Assembly (NCBI GenBank): GCA_024275635.1
Contig: JAJRYT010000128.1
Location: forward strand, 1-57,940
Source: Chloroflexota bacterium
GTDB taxonomy: Bacteria > Chloroflexota > Anaerolineae > Promineifilales > Promineifilaceae
DNA length: 57,940 nt
Direction of reading: 5' to 3'
Part shown: positions 34,150 to 43,275 of the stretch, piece by piece
How positions within the stretch are numbered: the first letter of the stretch is position 1
Layout: the number at the start of each line of letters is the position of its first letter
Made by a program: the position numbers and the translations under genes
The notes under the pieces: generated by a model
What the model saw: only the letters and a program-made list of their open reading frames with translations
Database searches by the model: none
Told to the model about the DNA's origin: nothing

Positions 34150-34845
34150 GTGTCAGAACAAATTAAAGTACTCATTGTTGATGATCATCCTGTTTTCCGC
34201 CAGGGACTTCGTGATGTCCTGGAAACGGACTTGGCGCTAAATATTGTCGGCGAAGCGGCCGATGGCGAAGTAGCCATTGAATTGGTTCACGAAATAAACC
34301 CCGATGTCATCTTAATGGATATCAATTTGCCGACGATGAATGGCCTTCAGGTGACACGTAAGATCAAGGGCCAACTGCCTGGTATCAAAATCATCATGAT
34401 TACTGGTTACGACGACGCGGAACAAGTATTTCATGCCCTACGGGCAGGCGCTTCGGCATATTGTCCCAAAGATATCACGCCCGAAGCGCTCATCAGTATT
34501 ATTCATACCGTCCGTGAGGGTAATTATGTTGTCGGCGAAAAAGTCATGAATCACGATGAGGTTGTGGACTGGATTGAACAAAAAATCGGACGATTCGCCG
34601 GCCCACTGATTAGCGATACCGATGAACTGTTTATTCCCCTCTCTCCCCGTGAAATGGAAATATTGGAACATGTGACGCGAGGTATGAGTAACAAGGAGAT
34701 AGCTTACAAACTCGGTATTAGCCACCAAACAGTCAAAAATCATATGACTGCCATCTTACGAAAATTACGCGTAGATGATAGAACGCAAGCGGCCGTTTAT
34801 GCCCTGCGTCATGGTTGGGTGCGGCTCGAAGAATCACATAGTTAA
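34150..34845 (+). CDS. NarL/FixJ-family response regulator
   Basis: A 231-residue DNA-binding regulator. The receiver domain has DDHPVFRQGL at 11-20, phosphoacceptor D57 (LMDINLP) and the lysine in YCPKDITPEA. The C-terminal LuxR helix-turn-helix reads LSPREMEILEHVTRGMSNKE followed by IAYKLGISHQTVKNH. It starts at GTG with AGAGAGG upstream. The kinase gene follows by 41 bases, so they are likely partners. Both sit directly upstream of the Flp/Tad pilus genes, which may be their target, an inference from position only. Confidence 0.9.
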   Translation: MSEQIKVLIVDDHPVFRQGLRDVLETDLALNIVGEAADGEVAIELVHEINPDVILMDINLPTMNGLQVTRKIKGQLPGIKIIMITGYDDAEQVFHALRAGASAYCPKDITPEALISIIHTVREGNYVVGEKVMNHDEVVDWIEQKIGRFAGPLISDTDELFIPLSPREMEILEHVTRGMSNKEIAYKLGISHQTVKNHMTAILRKLRVDDRTQAAVYALRHGWVRLEESHS

Positions 34846-34885
34846 TTAAATTCAATCATACAGATGGTTAAGGGAACCTACGTCA

Positions 34886-35959
34886 ATGGCAGATCAAGCG
34901 ACATCAAACGGAGATCATACTTTTCAGGCATTTATCGAAGAAGCTGTTAAAGATTATGAACAAACACAAAGAGACCTGAAGGAAATTGACATCCTAATCA
35001 AGCAAAGCGCAGCCGAAGTCGAACGTTTAGCGCAACGTAATGCCCAGGCATTAAGCCAGGAACGTCAATTAAAAACTAACTTCGAGACCTTGCCACGTGA
35101 TTATATCCGCGAAGTATATGATTCTTTAAATGATACCCAACAGCGTCTTTACACGATGCGCGGACAGTTAGAAAAGTTGCAAAGTGACCAGCGTAATCTT
35201 GAACGATTGGCCGAATTCCAGCGCCGCCTTATTGATCTTGCCGGTGGCGGTACAGTTCCATTGTCCTCGCCTGCCAAATCCGCTCTTAACGAAAGCGACC
35301 TGTCTAGTATCATCCGTGTGATTCAGACGGAAGAAGCGGCCAAACAAAGCCTGGTACGGGAAATGCATGACGGTCCTGCCTCCTCATTGAGTAACTTCAT
35401 TCTTCAAGCGGAAATTTGCCAACGATTTTTTGATGTTAACCCCGATCGCGCACGAACGGAATTGAATGCCTTGAAAAGCGCAGCGGCGGCCACTTTTAGC
35501 GATATTAAAGAATTTATTTTTGATTTGCGTCCAATGATGTTGGATGATCTGGGCGTCGTCCCTACCTTGAGGCGTTATGTTGAGTCATTTCAAGAAAAGA
35601 ACGGGATTACAGTGCCGATTACAGTGACCGGTCTGGAACGCCGTCTAGAAAGCCATATTGAAGTTACCACATTTCGCAGTGTCCAAGAGCTTTTGAGCAA
35701 TGCGTTGTCACACGCCCAGGCGACTCAAATTCAGGTGCTATTAGACCTGGATCAAGAGCAGGTTATGGCTGTTGTTGAGGATAATGGCAGTGGCTTTAAT
35801 GTAGATGAGACATTAAACAATAAAACACGTACAATTGGTTTATCGGCTCTTCGTGAGCGTATTACAATGTTAGGGGGGAAAATAAATATTCAAAGCAGTC
35901 TCGGGCAAGGTACTCGTGTTGAATTTACGATTCCAGTCAGGGCAGAAACGGCCGTATAA
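34886..35959 (+). CDS. DegS-like cytoplasmic sensor histidine kinase
   Basis: A 357-residue kinase with no membrane helix. A long coiled coil (about 15-120) precedes the HisKA_3 dimerisation helix with phosphoacceptor histidine in REMHDGPASSLSNF, then DLRPMMLDDLG. The ATPase domain has RSVQELLSNALSHA (N box), VVEDNGSGFN (G1) and TIGLSALRERI with GTRVEFTIPV. This layout is that of DegS, a soluble NarX-type kinase. It most likely phosphorylates the regulator encoded just upstream. The input signal is not evident. Its A+T content is higher than in the preceding glycosyltransferase block. Confidence 0.88.
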   Translation: MADQATSNGDHTFQAFIEEAVKDYEQTQRDLKEIDILIKQSAAEVERLAQRNAQALSQERQLKTNFETLPRDYIREVYDSLNDTQQRLYTMRGQLEKLQSDQRNLERLAEFQRRLIDLAGGGTVPLSSPAKSALNESDLSSIIRVIQTEEAAKQSLVREMHDGPASSLSNFILQAEICQRFFDVNPDRARTELNALKSAAAATFSDIKEFIFDLRPMMLDDLGVVPTLRRYVESFQEKNGITVPITVTGLERRLESHIEVTTFRSVQELLSNALSHAQATQIQVLLDLDQEQVMAVVEDNGSGFNVDETLNNKTRTIGLSALRERITMLGGKINIQSSLGQGTRVEFTIPVRAETAV

Positions 35960-36086
35960 ATTCACTTAACTTGTTATAAAACGTATGGCCCAACTTTCTT
36001 GGTACAACTATCCTATTGAAAGAATCATTGTTAAACGATAAACTGCCTCTAAGCTTTTGTTAAGGTTACTTGTAAGAACCACCTTG

Positions 36087-36104
36087 TACTTTGTAAACAA
36101 AGTA
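36087..36104. promoter_or_regulatory. Palindrome upstream of flp, possible operator
   Basis: TACTTTG-TAAA-CAAAGTA is a perfect palindrome with a four-base centre, about 85 bases before the flp start codon. It lies in a 231-base gap with no gene. A regulator site is inferred only from position and symmetry. Confidence 0.4.
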
Positions 36105-36190
36105 AAGTTACCAGTAATCTGCCCCATATAAACAGTATTGGTCTGTTATTATAGTTAAGTCCAGCAAATCTTTAAGGAGGTAAAGGTCCA

Positions 36191-36340
36191 ATGTTATTCC
36201 TACATCGTGAAGACGGTCAGGGTTTGGTTGAATATGCGCTTGTGCTCGTATTGGTAGCTGTTGTGGTTATCGCTATTCTGACGCTGCTAGGCCCCCAGAT
36301 CGGTAATGTATTCAGCAAGATCACCAGTGGTCTTAGCTAA
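36191..36340 (+). CDS. flp: Flp/Fap-type pilin
   Basis: A 49-residue pilin subunit. A short leader ends in EDG, followed by QGLVEYALVL: glutamate at +5 and tyrosine at +6 after the glycine, as prepilin peptidases of the Tad system require. A single hydrophobic helix (LVLVLVAVVVIAILTLLG) and a short polar tail complete the usual tiny Flp subunit. A full AAGGAGGT site at 36173-36180 implies strong translation. A terminator follows at 36401, and the assembly genes come after with their own promoter, so the subunit can be made in excess. The prepilin peptidase is not in the window. Confidence 0.93.
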   Translation: MLFLHREDGQGLVEYALVLVLVAVVVIAILTLLGPQIGNVFSKITSGLS

Positions 36341-36400
36341 TCACAAAAATCTTACAATATAAACATAAATCTCACAGATATATTAGTTATTCGTTTAGCG

Positions 36401-36432
36401 ACAAAGGCCCTATCAGAAGATAGGGCCTTTGT
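36401..36432. terminator. Terminator after flp
   Basis: Perfect 14-bp stem ACAAAGGCCCTATC with loop AGAA and the inverse arm. There is a short T-rich stretch in the closing arm (CCTTTGTT). It separates flp from the Tad assembly genes. Confidence 0.8.
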
Positions 36433-36470
36433 TCGTTATAGCATTACTGTCTTGCCTTTTCATCTTGGCC

Positions 36471-36500
36471 TTGCCATACTATCCCCAATAAGTGTATGAT
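36471..36500 (+). promoter_or_regulatory. Promoter of the Tad assembly genes
   Basis: TTGCCA (36471-36476) and TATGAT (36495-36500) are separated by 18 bases. It lies just after the flp terminator, and RNA would begin near 36507, about 80 bases before tadZ. Confidence 0.5.
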
Positions 36501-36587
36501 TATGTTAGTATAGATACGTTTCTAAATATGGTCTGATCTTCATGGGCCAAGTGGGAATAAATCAATTATAAGTTTTTTAGGTGGAAA

Positions 36588-37853
36588 ATGGCAGATAATA
36601 TCCGAGTGCTAATTGTAGATGACCTCCCAGAAACGCGGGAAAATGTGCGTAAACTACTCCAATTCGAGCAAGACATAGAAGTGATAAATCAGGCTGGAAC
36701 AGGTGAGCAGGCTATTGAAATGGCGCAGGCCGATCAACCCGATATTATTCTCATGGACATTAATATGCCAGGGATTGATGGTATTGGCGCCAGTCAGAGA
36801 ATTTCCGAACTTGTGCCTGGTACGCAAATTATTATCATGTCTGTTCAGAGCGACTCGGACTATTTACGACGGGCAATGATGGCAGGTGCGCGTGATTTCT
36901 TAACAAAACCATTCGGCGGTGATGAATTAGTAGCTGCGATACGCCGGGTCTATAATAAACGTCCAACTATAACCGCAACATCAAACCGTATGGTACAAGC
37001 TGGATCTGGCATTTCCGCAGAAACAATACCGCAAGCGGTAGCGGGTAATGTTGTGGCCGTTTTTAGTCCCAAAGGCGGCAGCGGCTGTTCTACAATTGCA
37101 ATTAACTTAAGCATCGGCCTCGCCAAAAATGGTTACAACACATCACTAATAGATGGAAGCTTGCAATTTGGTGATGTGGCAGTCATGCTAAACATGAAAC
37201 CTATTACCAGCGTTGTTGATTTAAGCGACCATGTAAGCGAGTTAGATAATGATTTGATTAGTAGTGTTGTCCAAAAACACAAAAGTGGGTTAAATGTTCT
37301 CCTGGCTCCGCCACGCCCAGAAATGGCAGAAGTAGTGACAGAGGAGAACATCAAGGACTTGTTAACTTCACTGCGCCAGATGTATGATTTTATCGTGGTA
37401 GATACTAGTTCAAGTCTGGATGGCATCACTTTAGGGATATTAGATACGGCCGATCGCATCGTGTTGGTAACACAACAGAATTTACCCAGCCTGAAAAACG
37501 TCAGCCGTTTCTTCGACCTCAGTAATAGCCTTGATTACGAGCCAGAAAAAGTATGCTTGGTAGTCAATCGGGCATCAGATAAAAGAGGAATATCAGTCAA
37601 AGATATTTCTAACACGCTAAAACGCCCTGTCATCATGAGTATCCCCAGCGATGAAGGCATTGTCAATACAGCCATTGACCAGGGTGTTCCGCTATTGACA
37701 GGGCCGAATAAAAGACGGCCTGTAAGTTTGGCCATCGGCAAGTTGGCGGACCAATTAGTACAAGATTTAACTAGTAGAAAAGGCGTAATAAACAAAGTAG
37801 ACAATGAATTGAATAAGCCTACCGGACTCTTGGGTCGATTGTTTAAGCGGTAG
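36588..37853 (+). CDS. tadZ: TadZ/CpaE-like pilus localisation ATPase
   Basis: A 421-residue protein of the CpaE type. The receiver domain (1-120) has DD at 11-12, D57 (LMDINMPG) and the lysine in FLTKPFGG. The ParA/MinD-like domain has the nucleotide loop KGGSGCST at 162-169, in which the usual second lysine is replaced by cysteine, as commonly seen in TadZ proteins with altered ATP use. VVDTSSSLDGIT is the Walker B region. TadZ places the pilus machine at a cell site. No Shine-Dalgarno of note (GGTGG only). The cpaF gene follows after 14 bases. Confidence 0.9.
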   Translation: MADNIRVLIVDDLPETRENVRKLLQFEQDIEVINQAGTGEQAIEMAQADQPDIILMDINMPGIDGIGASQRISELVPGTQIIIMSVQSDSDYLRRAMMAGARDFLTKPFGGDELVAAIRRVYNKRPTITATSNRMVQAGSGISAETIPQAVAGNVVAVFSPKGGSGCSTIAINLSIGLAKNGYNTSLIDGSLQFGDVAVMLNMKPITSVVDLSDHVSELDNDLISSVVQKHKSGLNVLLAPPRPEMAEVVTEENIKDLLTSLRQMYDFIVVDTSSSLDGITLGILDTADRIVLVTQQNLPSLKNVSRFFDLSNSLDYEPEKVCLVVNRASDKRGISVKDISNTLKRPVIMSIPSDEGIVNTAIDQGVPLLTGPNKRRPVSLAIGKLADQLVQDLTSRKGVINKVDNELNKPTGLLGRLFKR

Positions 37854-37867
37854 GTTGGAGGATAAAA

Positions 37868-39241
37868 GTGTCTCTATTAAAACGTATCGAACGGAATCAA
37901 GAATCAATTCAGTCAGAGCCATCAAAATTACAGGAACTAAGAGTTAAGCGATCTTCACCAGCTATCGGCTCAAAAGATGCGTATGTAGAATTGAAAAATC
38001 GGATTCAACAAAGATTGATCGCTGAATTGGATCCGAGCATGGATATTACGCAAACGACTGAAGTTAGAGCCACAATACAAGATATGTTCGAAGCCATGTT
38101 GGCTGAAGAAAGTATTGTTCTAACACGCAACGAAAAACGGCGTTTATTTGAACAAATTGTGGCCGAGATTTTGGGCTATGGGCCATTGGAACAATTTTTG
38201 AATACGCCCGGCATTACCGAGATCATGGTTAATGGTCCAAAGAATGTTTTTATTGAGCAGGGTGGTAAACTTTCGCGTACCAATGTGGTATTTGAGGATA
38301 ATGATCATTTACTACGTATCATTGATCGGATTGTAGCCCCTTTGGGTCGTCGCATTGATGAAGGCTCGCCTATGGTAGATGCGCGTTTGCCAGATGGTTC
38401 CCGTGTGAATGCAGTTGTGCCCCCCATCGCTTTGAATGGGGCCGCCCTGACCATTCGGATTTTCTCGAAAATTCCGTTCACTGTGGAGAATCTGATCGAA
38501 TTCGGAAGTATTACACCCGAAGCTGTGGAGTTTTTGAAAGCGTGTGTCATTGCCAAGCTTAATATTTTGATATCGGGTGGCACTGGCTCTGGCAAGACAA
38601 CGCTTCTTAATATTATGTCGAGTTTTATTCCTGACGGTGAGCGAATTGTTACCATTGAAAATGCGGCGGAACTACAGCTACGCCAGGATCATGTTGTTAC
38701 GCTAGAGTCTCGTGAGGCGAATGTTGAAGGACGGGGGAAGGTGTCAATTCGCGATCTCATGATTAACTCTTTGCGTATGCGTCCTGACCGGATTGTGGTG
38801 GGGGAGGTTCGTGGCGGTGAAGCATTGGATATGCTCCAGGCGATGAATACTGGTCATGATGGCAGTATGACCACTGGGCACGCAAATAATACACGCGATA
38901 TGTTGGCCCGTTTGGAAACAATGGTTCTAATGGCTGGGATGGATTTGCCGCACCGCGCGATCCGAGAACAAATTGCAGCGGCCATTCATGTGGTTGTCCA
39001 CCAAGATCGTATGCGTGATGGCTCTCGGAAGGTAACATCTATCAGCGAAATCCAGGGAATGGAAGGTGATATTATTACGACATCTGAGATTTTCCGTTTT
39101 GAACAGACGAATATTGAGAATGGCAAAGTGATCGGACGATTACGGCCGACTGGCTTACGACCTAAATTCATGCATAAGATTCAGGAAACAGGTATTATGC
39201 TGCCGCCATCAATTTTTGGCATTGGCACACGTAGGCGGTAG
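37868..39241 (+). CDS. cpaF: CpaF/TadA pilus assembly ATPase
   Basis: A 457-residue type II/IV secretion ATPase that drives Flp pilus extrusion. The N-terminal domain is followed by the ring ATPase with Walker [10 protein letters not shown] (237-245), Walker [15 protein letters not shown], and the arginine/histidine stretches [13 protein letters not shown] typical of CpaF. GTG start with TTGGAGGATAAAA upstream. It belongs to the transcript tadZ-cpaF-tadB-tadC. Length and motifs are complete. No outer-membrane secretin gene (rcpA) follows, which fits a monoderm-like envelope but could also mean it lies elsewhere. Confidence 0.94.
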   Translation: MSLLKRIERNQESIQSEPSKLQELRVKRSSPAIGSKDAYVELKNRIQQRLIAELDPSMDITQTTEVRATIQDMFEAMLAEESIVLTRNEKRRLFEQIVAEILGYGPLEQFLNTPGITEIMVNGPKNVFIEQGGKLSRTNVVFEDNDHLLRIIDRIVAPLGRRIDEGSPMVDARLPDGSRVNAVVPPIALNGAALTIRIFSKIPFTVENLIEFGSITPEAVEFLKACVIAKLNILISGGTGSGKTTLLNIMSSFIPDGERIVTIENAAELQLRQDHVVTLESREANVEGRGKVSIRDLMINSLRMRPDRIVVGEVRGGEALDMLQAMNTGHDGSMTTGHANNTRDMLARLETMVLMAGMDLPHRAIREQIAAAIHVVVHQDRMRDGSRKVTSISEIQGMEGDIITTSEIFRFEQTNIENGKVIGRLRPTGLRPKFMHKIQETGIMLPPSIFGIGTRRR

Positions 39242-39293
39242 TTACCATAAAGTAAGAAAGCGTGCAGAACTGAGCGCAAAGGAGCGTTAAGTA

Positions 39294-40286
39294 ATGACCC
39301 CTTTGGTTTTAATTGTTGGAATAGCTGCATTTCTTTTAATATTGGGGGCGGGTATTGCGTTGGTTACTGGTAACCGGGGCAATGTAGATGAACGTTTGGA
39401 ACAGTTTGTAGGCAATGCCACGGATGTTGAGATTACAGCGGAAGTGGCAAGAGATGCGCCCCGCTTTGATATGGCCGACAGACTCGACAGTGTGCTTTCC
39501 GGCCGGAATTTTTTCGATCCCATTAAGGAGCGTATTGCTAAATCAGATGTAAAGCTACGAGTTAGCGAATATGTGGTGTTGATTGTCATTTCAGCTAGCG
39601 CTGTTATGGGGTTAGCGTTGTACTTTTTTGATGGCTCGCTGTTGATGGGTGTTGTTGGGGTTTTTATTGGATTGCGTTTACCGCGTACATATATTAATTA
39701 CGCGGCAAACCGCCGCATGAGTACATTTAATAATCAATTAGGGGATACCCTGAATTTATGGGTGAATGCTTTACGGTCTGGATATAGTGTGTTGCAGGCG
39801 ATGGAATCTATTGCCACAGAGATGCCACCACCGGTTTCGAGGGAGTTTGAGCGCGTTGTCCAGGAGGTCAGATTAGGTTTAGGTTTGGAACAAACGTTAG
39901 CAAATATGTATCGTCGTGTACCAAGTGAAGACCTGGATTTAGTGATAACGGCCGTTAATATTCAACGTGAGGTTGGCGGTAATTTAGCAGAGGTATTGGA
40001 CACCATCAGCTATACAATTCGAGAGCGCGTTCGTATCAAAGGCGAAATCAAGACTCTTACCGCCCAAGGGCGCATATCTGGCTGGATCATTAGCCTACTC
40101 CCTGTTGGGCTAGGTGGGGTCCTCTATCTTATGAATCCCGAATATGTGTCCGAATTATGGATTAAAGATAAACCGTGGATTTTTGAACCCGTTTTCCCCT
40201 GCGGTTGGTTGGTAATTGGTATTGGCGCCATATTAATTGGCATGGGCGCATTGGCTATTCGTAAAATCGTAGATATCGAAGTATAG
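39294..40286 (+). CDS. tadB: TadB-like inner-membrane pilus protein
   Basis: A 330-residue type II secretion F-family membrane protein. One N-terminal membrane helix (PLVLIVGIAAFLLILGAGIA), a second pair around residues 85-115, the cytoplasmic GspF domain with FNNQLGDTLNLWVNALRSGY, and C-terminal helices. It forms the membrane platform with TadC. AAAGGAGCG stands before the ATG. The gene is 52 bases after cpaF and 81 before tadC. The residues around LANMYRRVPSEDLDLVITAV match TadB homologues. Confidence 0.9.
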   Translation: MTPLVLIVGIAAFLLILGAGIALVTGNRGNVDERLEQFVGNATDVEITAEVARDAPRFDMADRLDSVLSGRNFFDPIKERIAKSDVKLRVSEYVVLIVISASAVMGLALYFFDGSLLMGVVGVFIGLRLPRTYINYAANRRMSTFNNQLGDTLNLWVNALRSGYSVLQAMESIATEMPPPVSREFERVVQEVRLGLGLEQTLANMYRRVPSEDLDLVITAVNIQREVGGNLAEVLDTISYTIRERVRIKGEIKTLTAQGRISGWIISLLPVGLGGVLYLMNPEYVSELWIKDKPWIFEPVFPCGWLVIGIGAILIGMGALAIRKIVDIEV

Positions 40287-40367
40287 AACCATATTCACTA
40301 AAATCGTTAAGAGTAGCGCTAATTGTTGAGAAATCAGTCTATTCATAATTAAAAGTGGAGTATAGAG

Positions 40368-41303
40368 ATGACACCTCTCTTTCTCATTGTTCTTGGAATC
40401 GCTGCCATCATCATCATAGGGATAAGCATTGTTTTATTAAGGCGTTCGGAAGAAGACCCCTTATCTAGCCGCATTGATGAGTTTGCTGTTCGCGAAGAAA
40501 TGGTTTCGATAGAAGATATCGAATTATCAATGCCAATCACAGATCGGATTTTTGTGCCTATCATTCGCCGTGTCAGTGAATTTGTCGTTCGTCTAACGCC
40601 GCAGACAACCCTGGAACGAACAACCCGCTTATTGGAACTGGCTGGCAACCCGCGCAATATGACTGCTGCCGAATTCTGGGCGGCGCGTGGTTTCTTGACA
40701 GTGCTTATTGGCGGCCTCGCCTTTTTCGTTGCCCGGGGTAATCCTGCGGGGAAGATCCTTTTGTATATATTAGGCGGTTCTGCTCTGGGTTTTATGTTAC
40801 CAGTTATGCTCTTGCGTTCTATGAAGGACCGTCGTCAAGGCGCTGTCATCAAGAAGCTGCCCGATGCATTGGATTTGATGACTATTTGTGTGGATGCCGG
40901 TTTGACCTTTAATGCCGCCATGCAAAAAGTAGACGAAAAATGGGATGACGAATTAGCGCGGGAGTTTGGTCGAGTGATTTACGAAATGCAGCTCGGTAAA
41001 ACGCGCCGGGCAGCGCTAAAGGATATGTCGGAGCGTCTGGATGTGCCCGATGTAACCAGTTTTATAGCCGCTGTGTTGCAGGCGGAGCAGTTAGGCGTAG
41101 GCATTGGTAAAGTGCTTCGTATCCAGTCGCAACAAATGCGTATTCGACGGCGACAAAGGGCTGAAGAAAAAGCACAGCAAGCGCCTGTTAAAATGTTATT
41201 CCCGATGGTGTTCTTAATATTCCCCACTATTTTCCTGGTATTATTAGGACCGGCGGCATTTCAAATTATCCGCAGCGATTCGCTGAGGGGTGTCACGGGG
41301 TAA
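40368..41303 (+). CDS. tadC: TadC-like inner-membrane pilus protein
   Basis: A 311-residue F-family protein paralogous to the preceding gene. N-terminal helix PLFLIVLGIAAIIIIGISIV, paired helices near 105-145, GspF domain IKKLPDALDLMTICVDAGLT, and C-terminal helices ending MVFLIFPTIFLVLLGPAAF. It completes the inner-membrane platform of the Flp pilus. The ATG is preceded by GTGGAG. It is the last recognisable tad gene; pseudopilins (tadE/F) and the prepilin peptidase are not found in this window. Confidence 0.9.
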   Translation: MTPLFLIVLGIAAIIIIGISIVLLRRSEEDPLSSRIDEFAVREEMVSIEDIELSMPITDRIFVPIIRRVSEFVVRLTPQTTLERTTRLLELAGNPRNMTAAEFWAARGFLTVLIGGLAFFVARGNPAGKILLYILGGSALGFMLPVMLLRSMKDRRQGAVIKKLPDALDLMTICVDAGLTFNAAMQKVDEKWDDELAREFGRVIYEMQLGKTRRAALKDMSERLDVPDVTSFIAAVLQAEQLGVGIGKVLRIQSQQMRIRRRQRAEEKAQQAPVKMLFPMVFLIFPTIFLVLLGPAAFQIIRSDSLRGVTG

Positions 41304-41369
41304 GAAGGTTAAATACCTGAATATCCCAATAAACTGTCAACGTTTTAAGACTATAAAAGGCAAAAGTCG

Positions 41370-42107
41370 TTGGCTGATCATATCCAATCGTCTGGTGTTT
41401 CTTGGCAGTCTCATGTCAAGCGCCTGACAAGCAGCTTTATAAATTTTGTTTTCCCTCCTGTTTGCGCGCATTGTAAAAAACCGGGTGCAATGTTATGTGC
41501 TGAATGCCTGGCCAAAGTGTCTTGGTTAGTGGAACCAGTCTGTTCCCACTGTGGTCGTGTAGTCACCCATCCCATGTCTCGATGCCCCGCCTGTTTGCGT
41601 CACCCTTTATTTCCCTTGCAACAAGTACGCGGCGCTACTCTCTTCACTGAGCCGATTCCCGACATGATTCACCAGATGAAGTATAATAGTTGCTTTGCAC
41701 TTGCTGAACCTTTGGCAGGCTTGATGGTGGAAGCGTGGCCACGTTGGCAAATGCCGGTAAACTTCGTCATCGGTGTGCCATTGCATCCTGATCGGGAGAA
41801 GAAACGAGGATATAATCAATCTGATTTGTTAGTACATTATTTTTGTAAGCGATTGAATTTAGCAGAAAAACCGGGCGTTTTACGACGGGTACGCAACACG
41901 CCCCCACAAGTTGGTCTCAATGCGATTGAAAGGCAAAGGAATGTGGTTCATGCTTTTCAGGCTGATGATACCAGCGTAGCAGGAAAGGATGTTTTATTAG
42001 TTGATGATGTTTGTACAACGGGAAATACACTGAAGGCGGCGGCTCAGGCTTTGTTGGTAGCGGGGGCTAACAGTGTCTTTGGCTATTGTTTGGCACGAGC
42101 CGTGTAG
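41370..42107 (+). CDS. comF: ComF-family phosphoribosyltransferase-like protein
   Basis: A 245-residue protein with an N-terminal double zinc ribbon (CAHCKKPGAMLCAEC, CSHCGR, CPAC) and a phosphoribosyltransferase fold with VLLVDDVCTTGNTL near residues 210-223. The family is needed for DNA uptake in competent bacteria (ComF) or functions as GntX-like proteins. The start is TTG at 41370, with AAAGG about eight bases ahead; no ATG fits better. It lies directly after the Tad pilus genes (67 bases) but is otherwise common as a lone gene. A role in transformation with the pilus is speculative. Confidence 0.85.
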   Translation: MADHIQSSGVSWQSHVKRLTSSFINFVFPPVCAHCKKPGAMLCAECLAKVSWLVEPVCSHCGRVVTHPMSRCPACLRHPLFPLQQVRGATLFTEPIPDMIHQMKYNSCFALAEPLAGLMVEAWPRWQMPVNFVIGVPLHPDREKKRGYNQSDLLVHYFCKRLNLAEKPGVLRRVRNTPPQVGLNAIERQRNVVHAFQADDTSVAGKDVLLVDDVCTTGNTLKAAAQALLVAGANSVFGYCLARAV

Positions 42108-42150
42108 AACAAGGATAATCAGTGTCTAAATTTTTTTTGAGGAGTAAAAC

Positions 42151-42714
42151 ATGGAACTATTGATTAACGGCCGTAATCTAAAAGTCACACAGCGATTAGA
42201 GAACTACGTGCAAAAGAAAACCGTAAAACTTGACCGGTACATGCCTAACCTTGTTAAAGTTCATGTGGATTTGTCGGAGGAAAATACCCGCAGCGCTACC
42301 CACCGACAGGTGGCCCAAATTACTATTCGGGACGATCGTGGCACTATTCTACGAGCCGAAGAGAATAGCAGCGATATGTTTGCGGCCATTGATGCCGTTA
42401 TAGATAAGCTGCACCGGCAAATCAAGCGTTATCGCGGCAAGCGACGCCGCAAATGGCGTAACGTTGGTGGGGAAGAGCCGATATTAGGCGAACCATTACC
42501 TATAGAAGATGAATACGAAGAAGAGGAAGAACAAACCATCACCCGCTACAAGCGATTCCCTGTACATCCCATGCCGCCTGAAGAAGCTATTGAACAAATG
42601 GAATTGCTAGGACATGATTTCTTTATTTTCTTAAACCCTGACGATAACGCCGTTAACGTCCTGTATAAACGGCATGATCTCAGTTATGGTTTGCTACAAC
42701 CAGAGCTAGATTAA
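42151..42714 (+). CDS. hpf: Long-form ribosome hibernation promoting factor
   Basis: A 187-residue protein. The N-terminal RaiA domain (1-105) starts MELLINGRNLKVTQRLENYV. An acidic linker (EDEYEEEEEQ, about 125-135) leads to the C-terminal dimerisation domain KRFPVHPMPPEEAIEQMELL ending with the conserved LYKRHDLSYGLLQPE. Long HPF dimerises 70S ribosomes into 100S particles in resting cells. TTGAGGAG lies seven bases ahead of the ATG. A terminator-like hairpin at 42727-42758 follows at once. Confidence 0.93.
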   Translation: MELLINGRNLKVTQRLENYVQKKTVKLDRYMPNLVKVHVDLSEENTRSATHRQVAQITIRDDRGTILRAEENSSDMFAAIDAVIDKLHRQIKRYRGKRRRKWRNVGGEEPILGEPLPIEDEYEEEEEQTITRYKRFPVHPMPPEEAIEQMELLGHDFFIFLNPDDNAVNVLYKRHDLSYGLLQPELD

Positions 42715-42726
42715 GTTAAGAGAAGG

Positions 42727-42758
42727 GATGAAGGAGTAAGATTCTTCACTCCTTCATC
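42727..42758 (+). terminator. Terminator after hpf
   Basis: GATGAAGGAGT and ACTCCTTCATC form an 11-bp stem with a ten-base loop, followed by GTTATCTTTTT. The words resemble the GGATGAGGG repeats near 54.6 and 54.8 kb. It begins 13 bases after the hpf stop. Confidence 0.7.
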
Positions 42759-42774
42759 GTTATCTTTTTCTCCA

Positions 42775-43263
42775 GTGACCCACATCTTAATTGTTTGCAC
42801 AGCAAATATCTGTCGCTCTCCGGTGGCGGAAGCCCTTTTGCGAGACCGCCTGCATAAACGCGGTCGTGATTGGATTGTCAGTTCGGCCGGGACATGGGCG
42901 CATTGGATACGCGGCGCATCTGAATACAGCATGGAAGTGATGCTGCAAGCTGGCTTTGATATCACCGCTCACCGCTCACGTATGGTTAATGAGGCGCTTC
43001 TCAATGAGGCTGACCTGGTCCTTTGCATGGAAACCGGCCATGTCGAGGCGCTTCATATTGAATTCCCTGATTATGCATTCAAGATTAAATTGTTGAGCGA
43101 GATGGCCGGTCAACAGATTAGCGTCCATGATCCCTATGGAGAGCCGCTGGCAATGTATCGGCAGATGGCTAATGAGTTGACGACATTGATTGATGCGGGT
43201 TTGGAGCGGATCATTGAATTGGTAGAATCAAATGTAGAAAGCGCTGATTGGACGACTGGCTGA
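42775..43263 (+). CDS. Low-molecular-weight protein tyrosine phosphatase
   Basis: A 162-residue cytoplasmic phosphatase. The phosphate loop CTANICRS at residues 8-15 is the CX5R(S/T) active site, and the general acid is in DPYGEP near residue 122. It may act on protein tyrosine or arginine phosphate; such enzymes also control exopolysaccharide kinases. The GTG start lies only 17 bases after the hairpin that ends hpf, with no clear ribosome site apart from CTCCA. The HNH nuclease converges on it with a 12-base gap. Confidence 0.88.
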   Translation: MTHILIVCTANICRSPVAEALLRDRLHKRGRDWIVSSAGTWAHWIRGASEYSMEVMLQAGFDITAHRSRMVNEALLNEADLVLCMETGHVEALHIEFPDYAFKIKLLSEMAGQQISVHDPYGEPLAMYRQMANELTTLIDAGLERIIELVESNVESADWTTG

Positions 43264-43275
43264 AATGGTTTGTTG

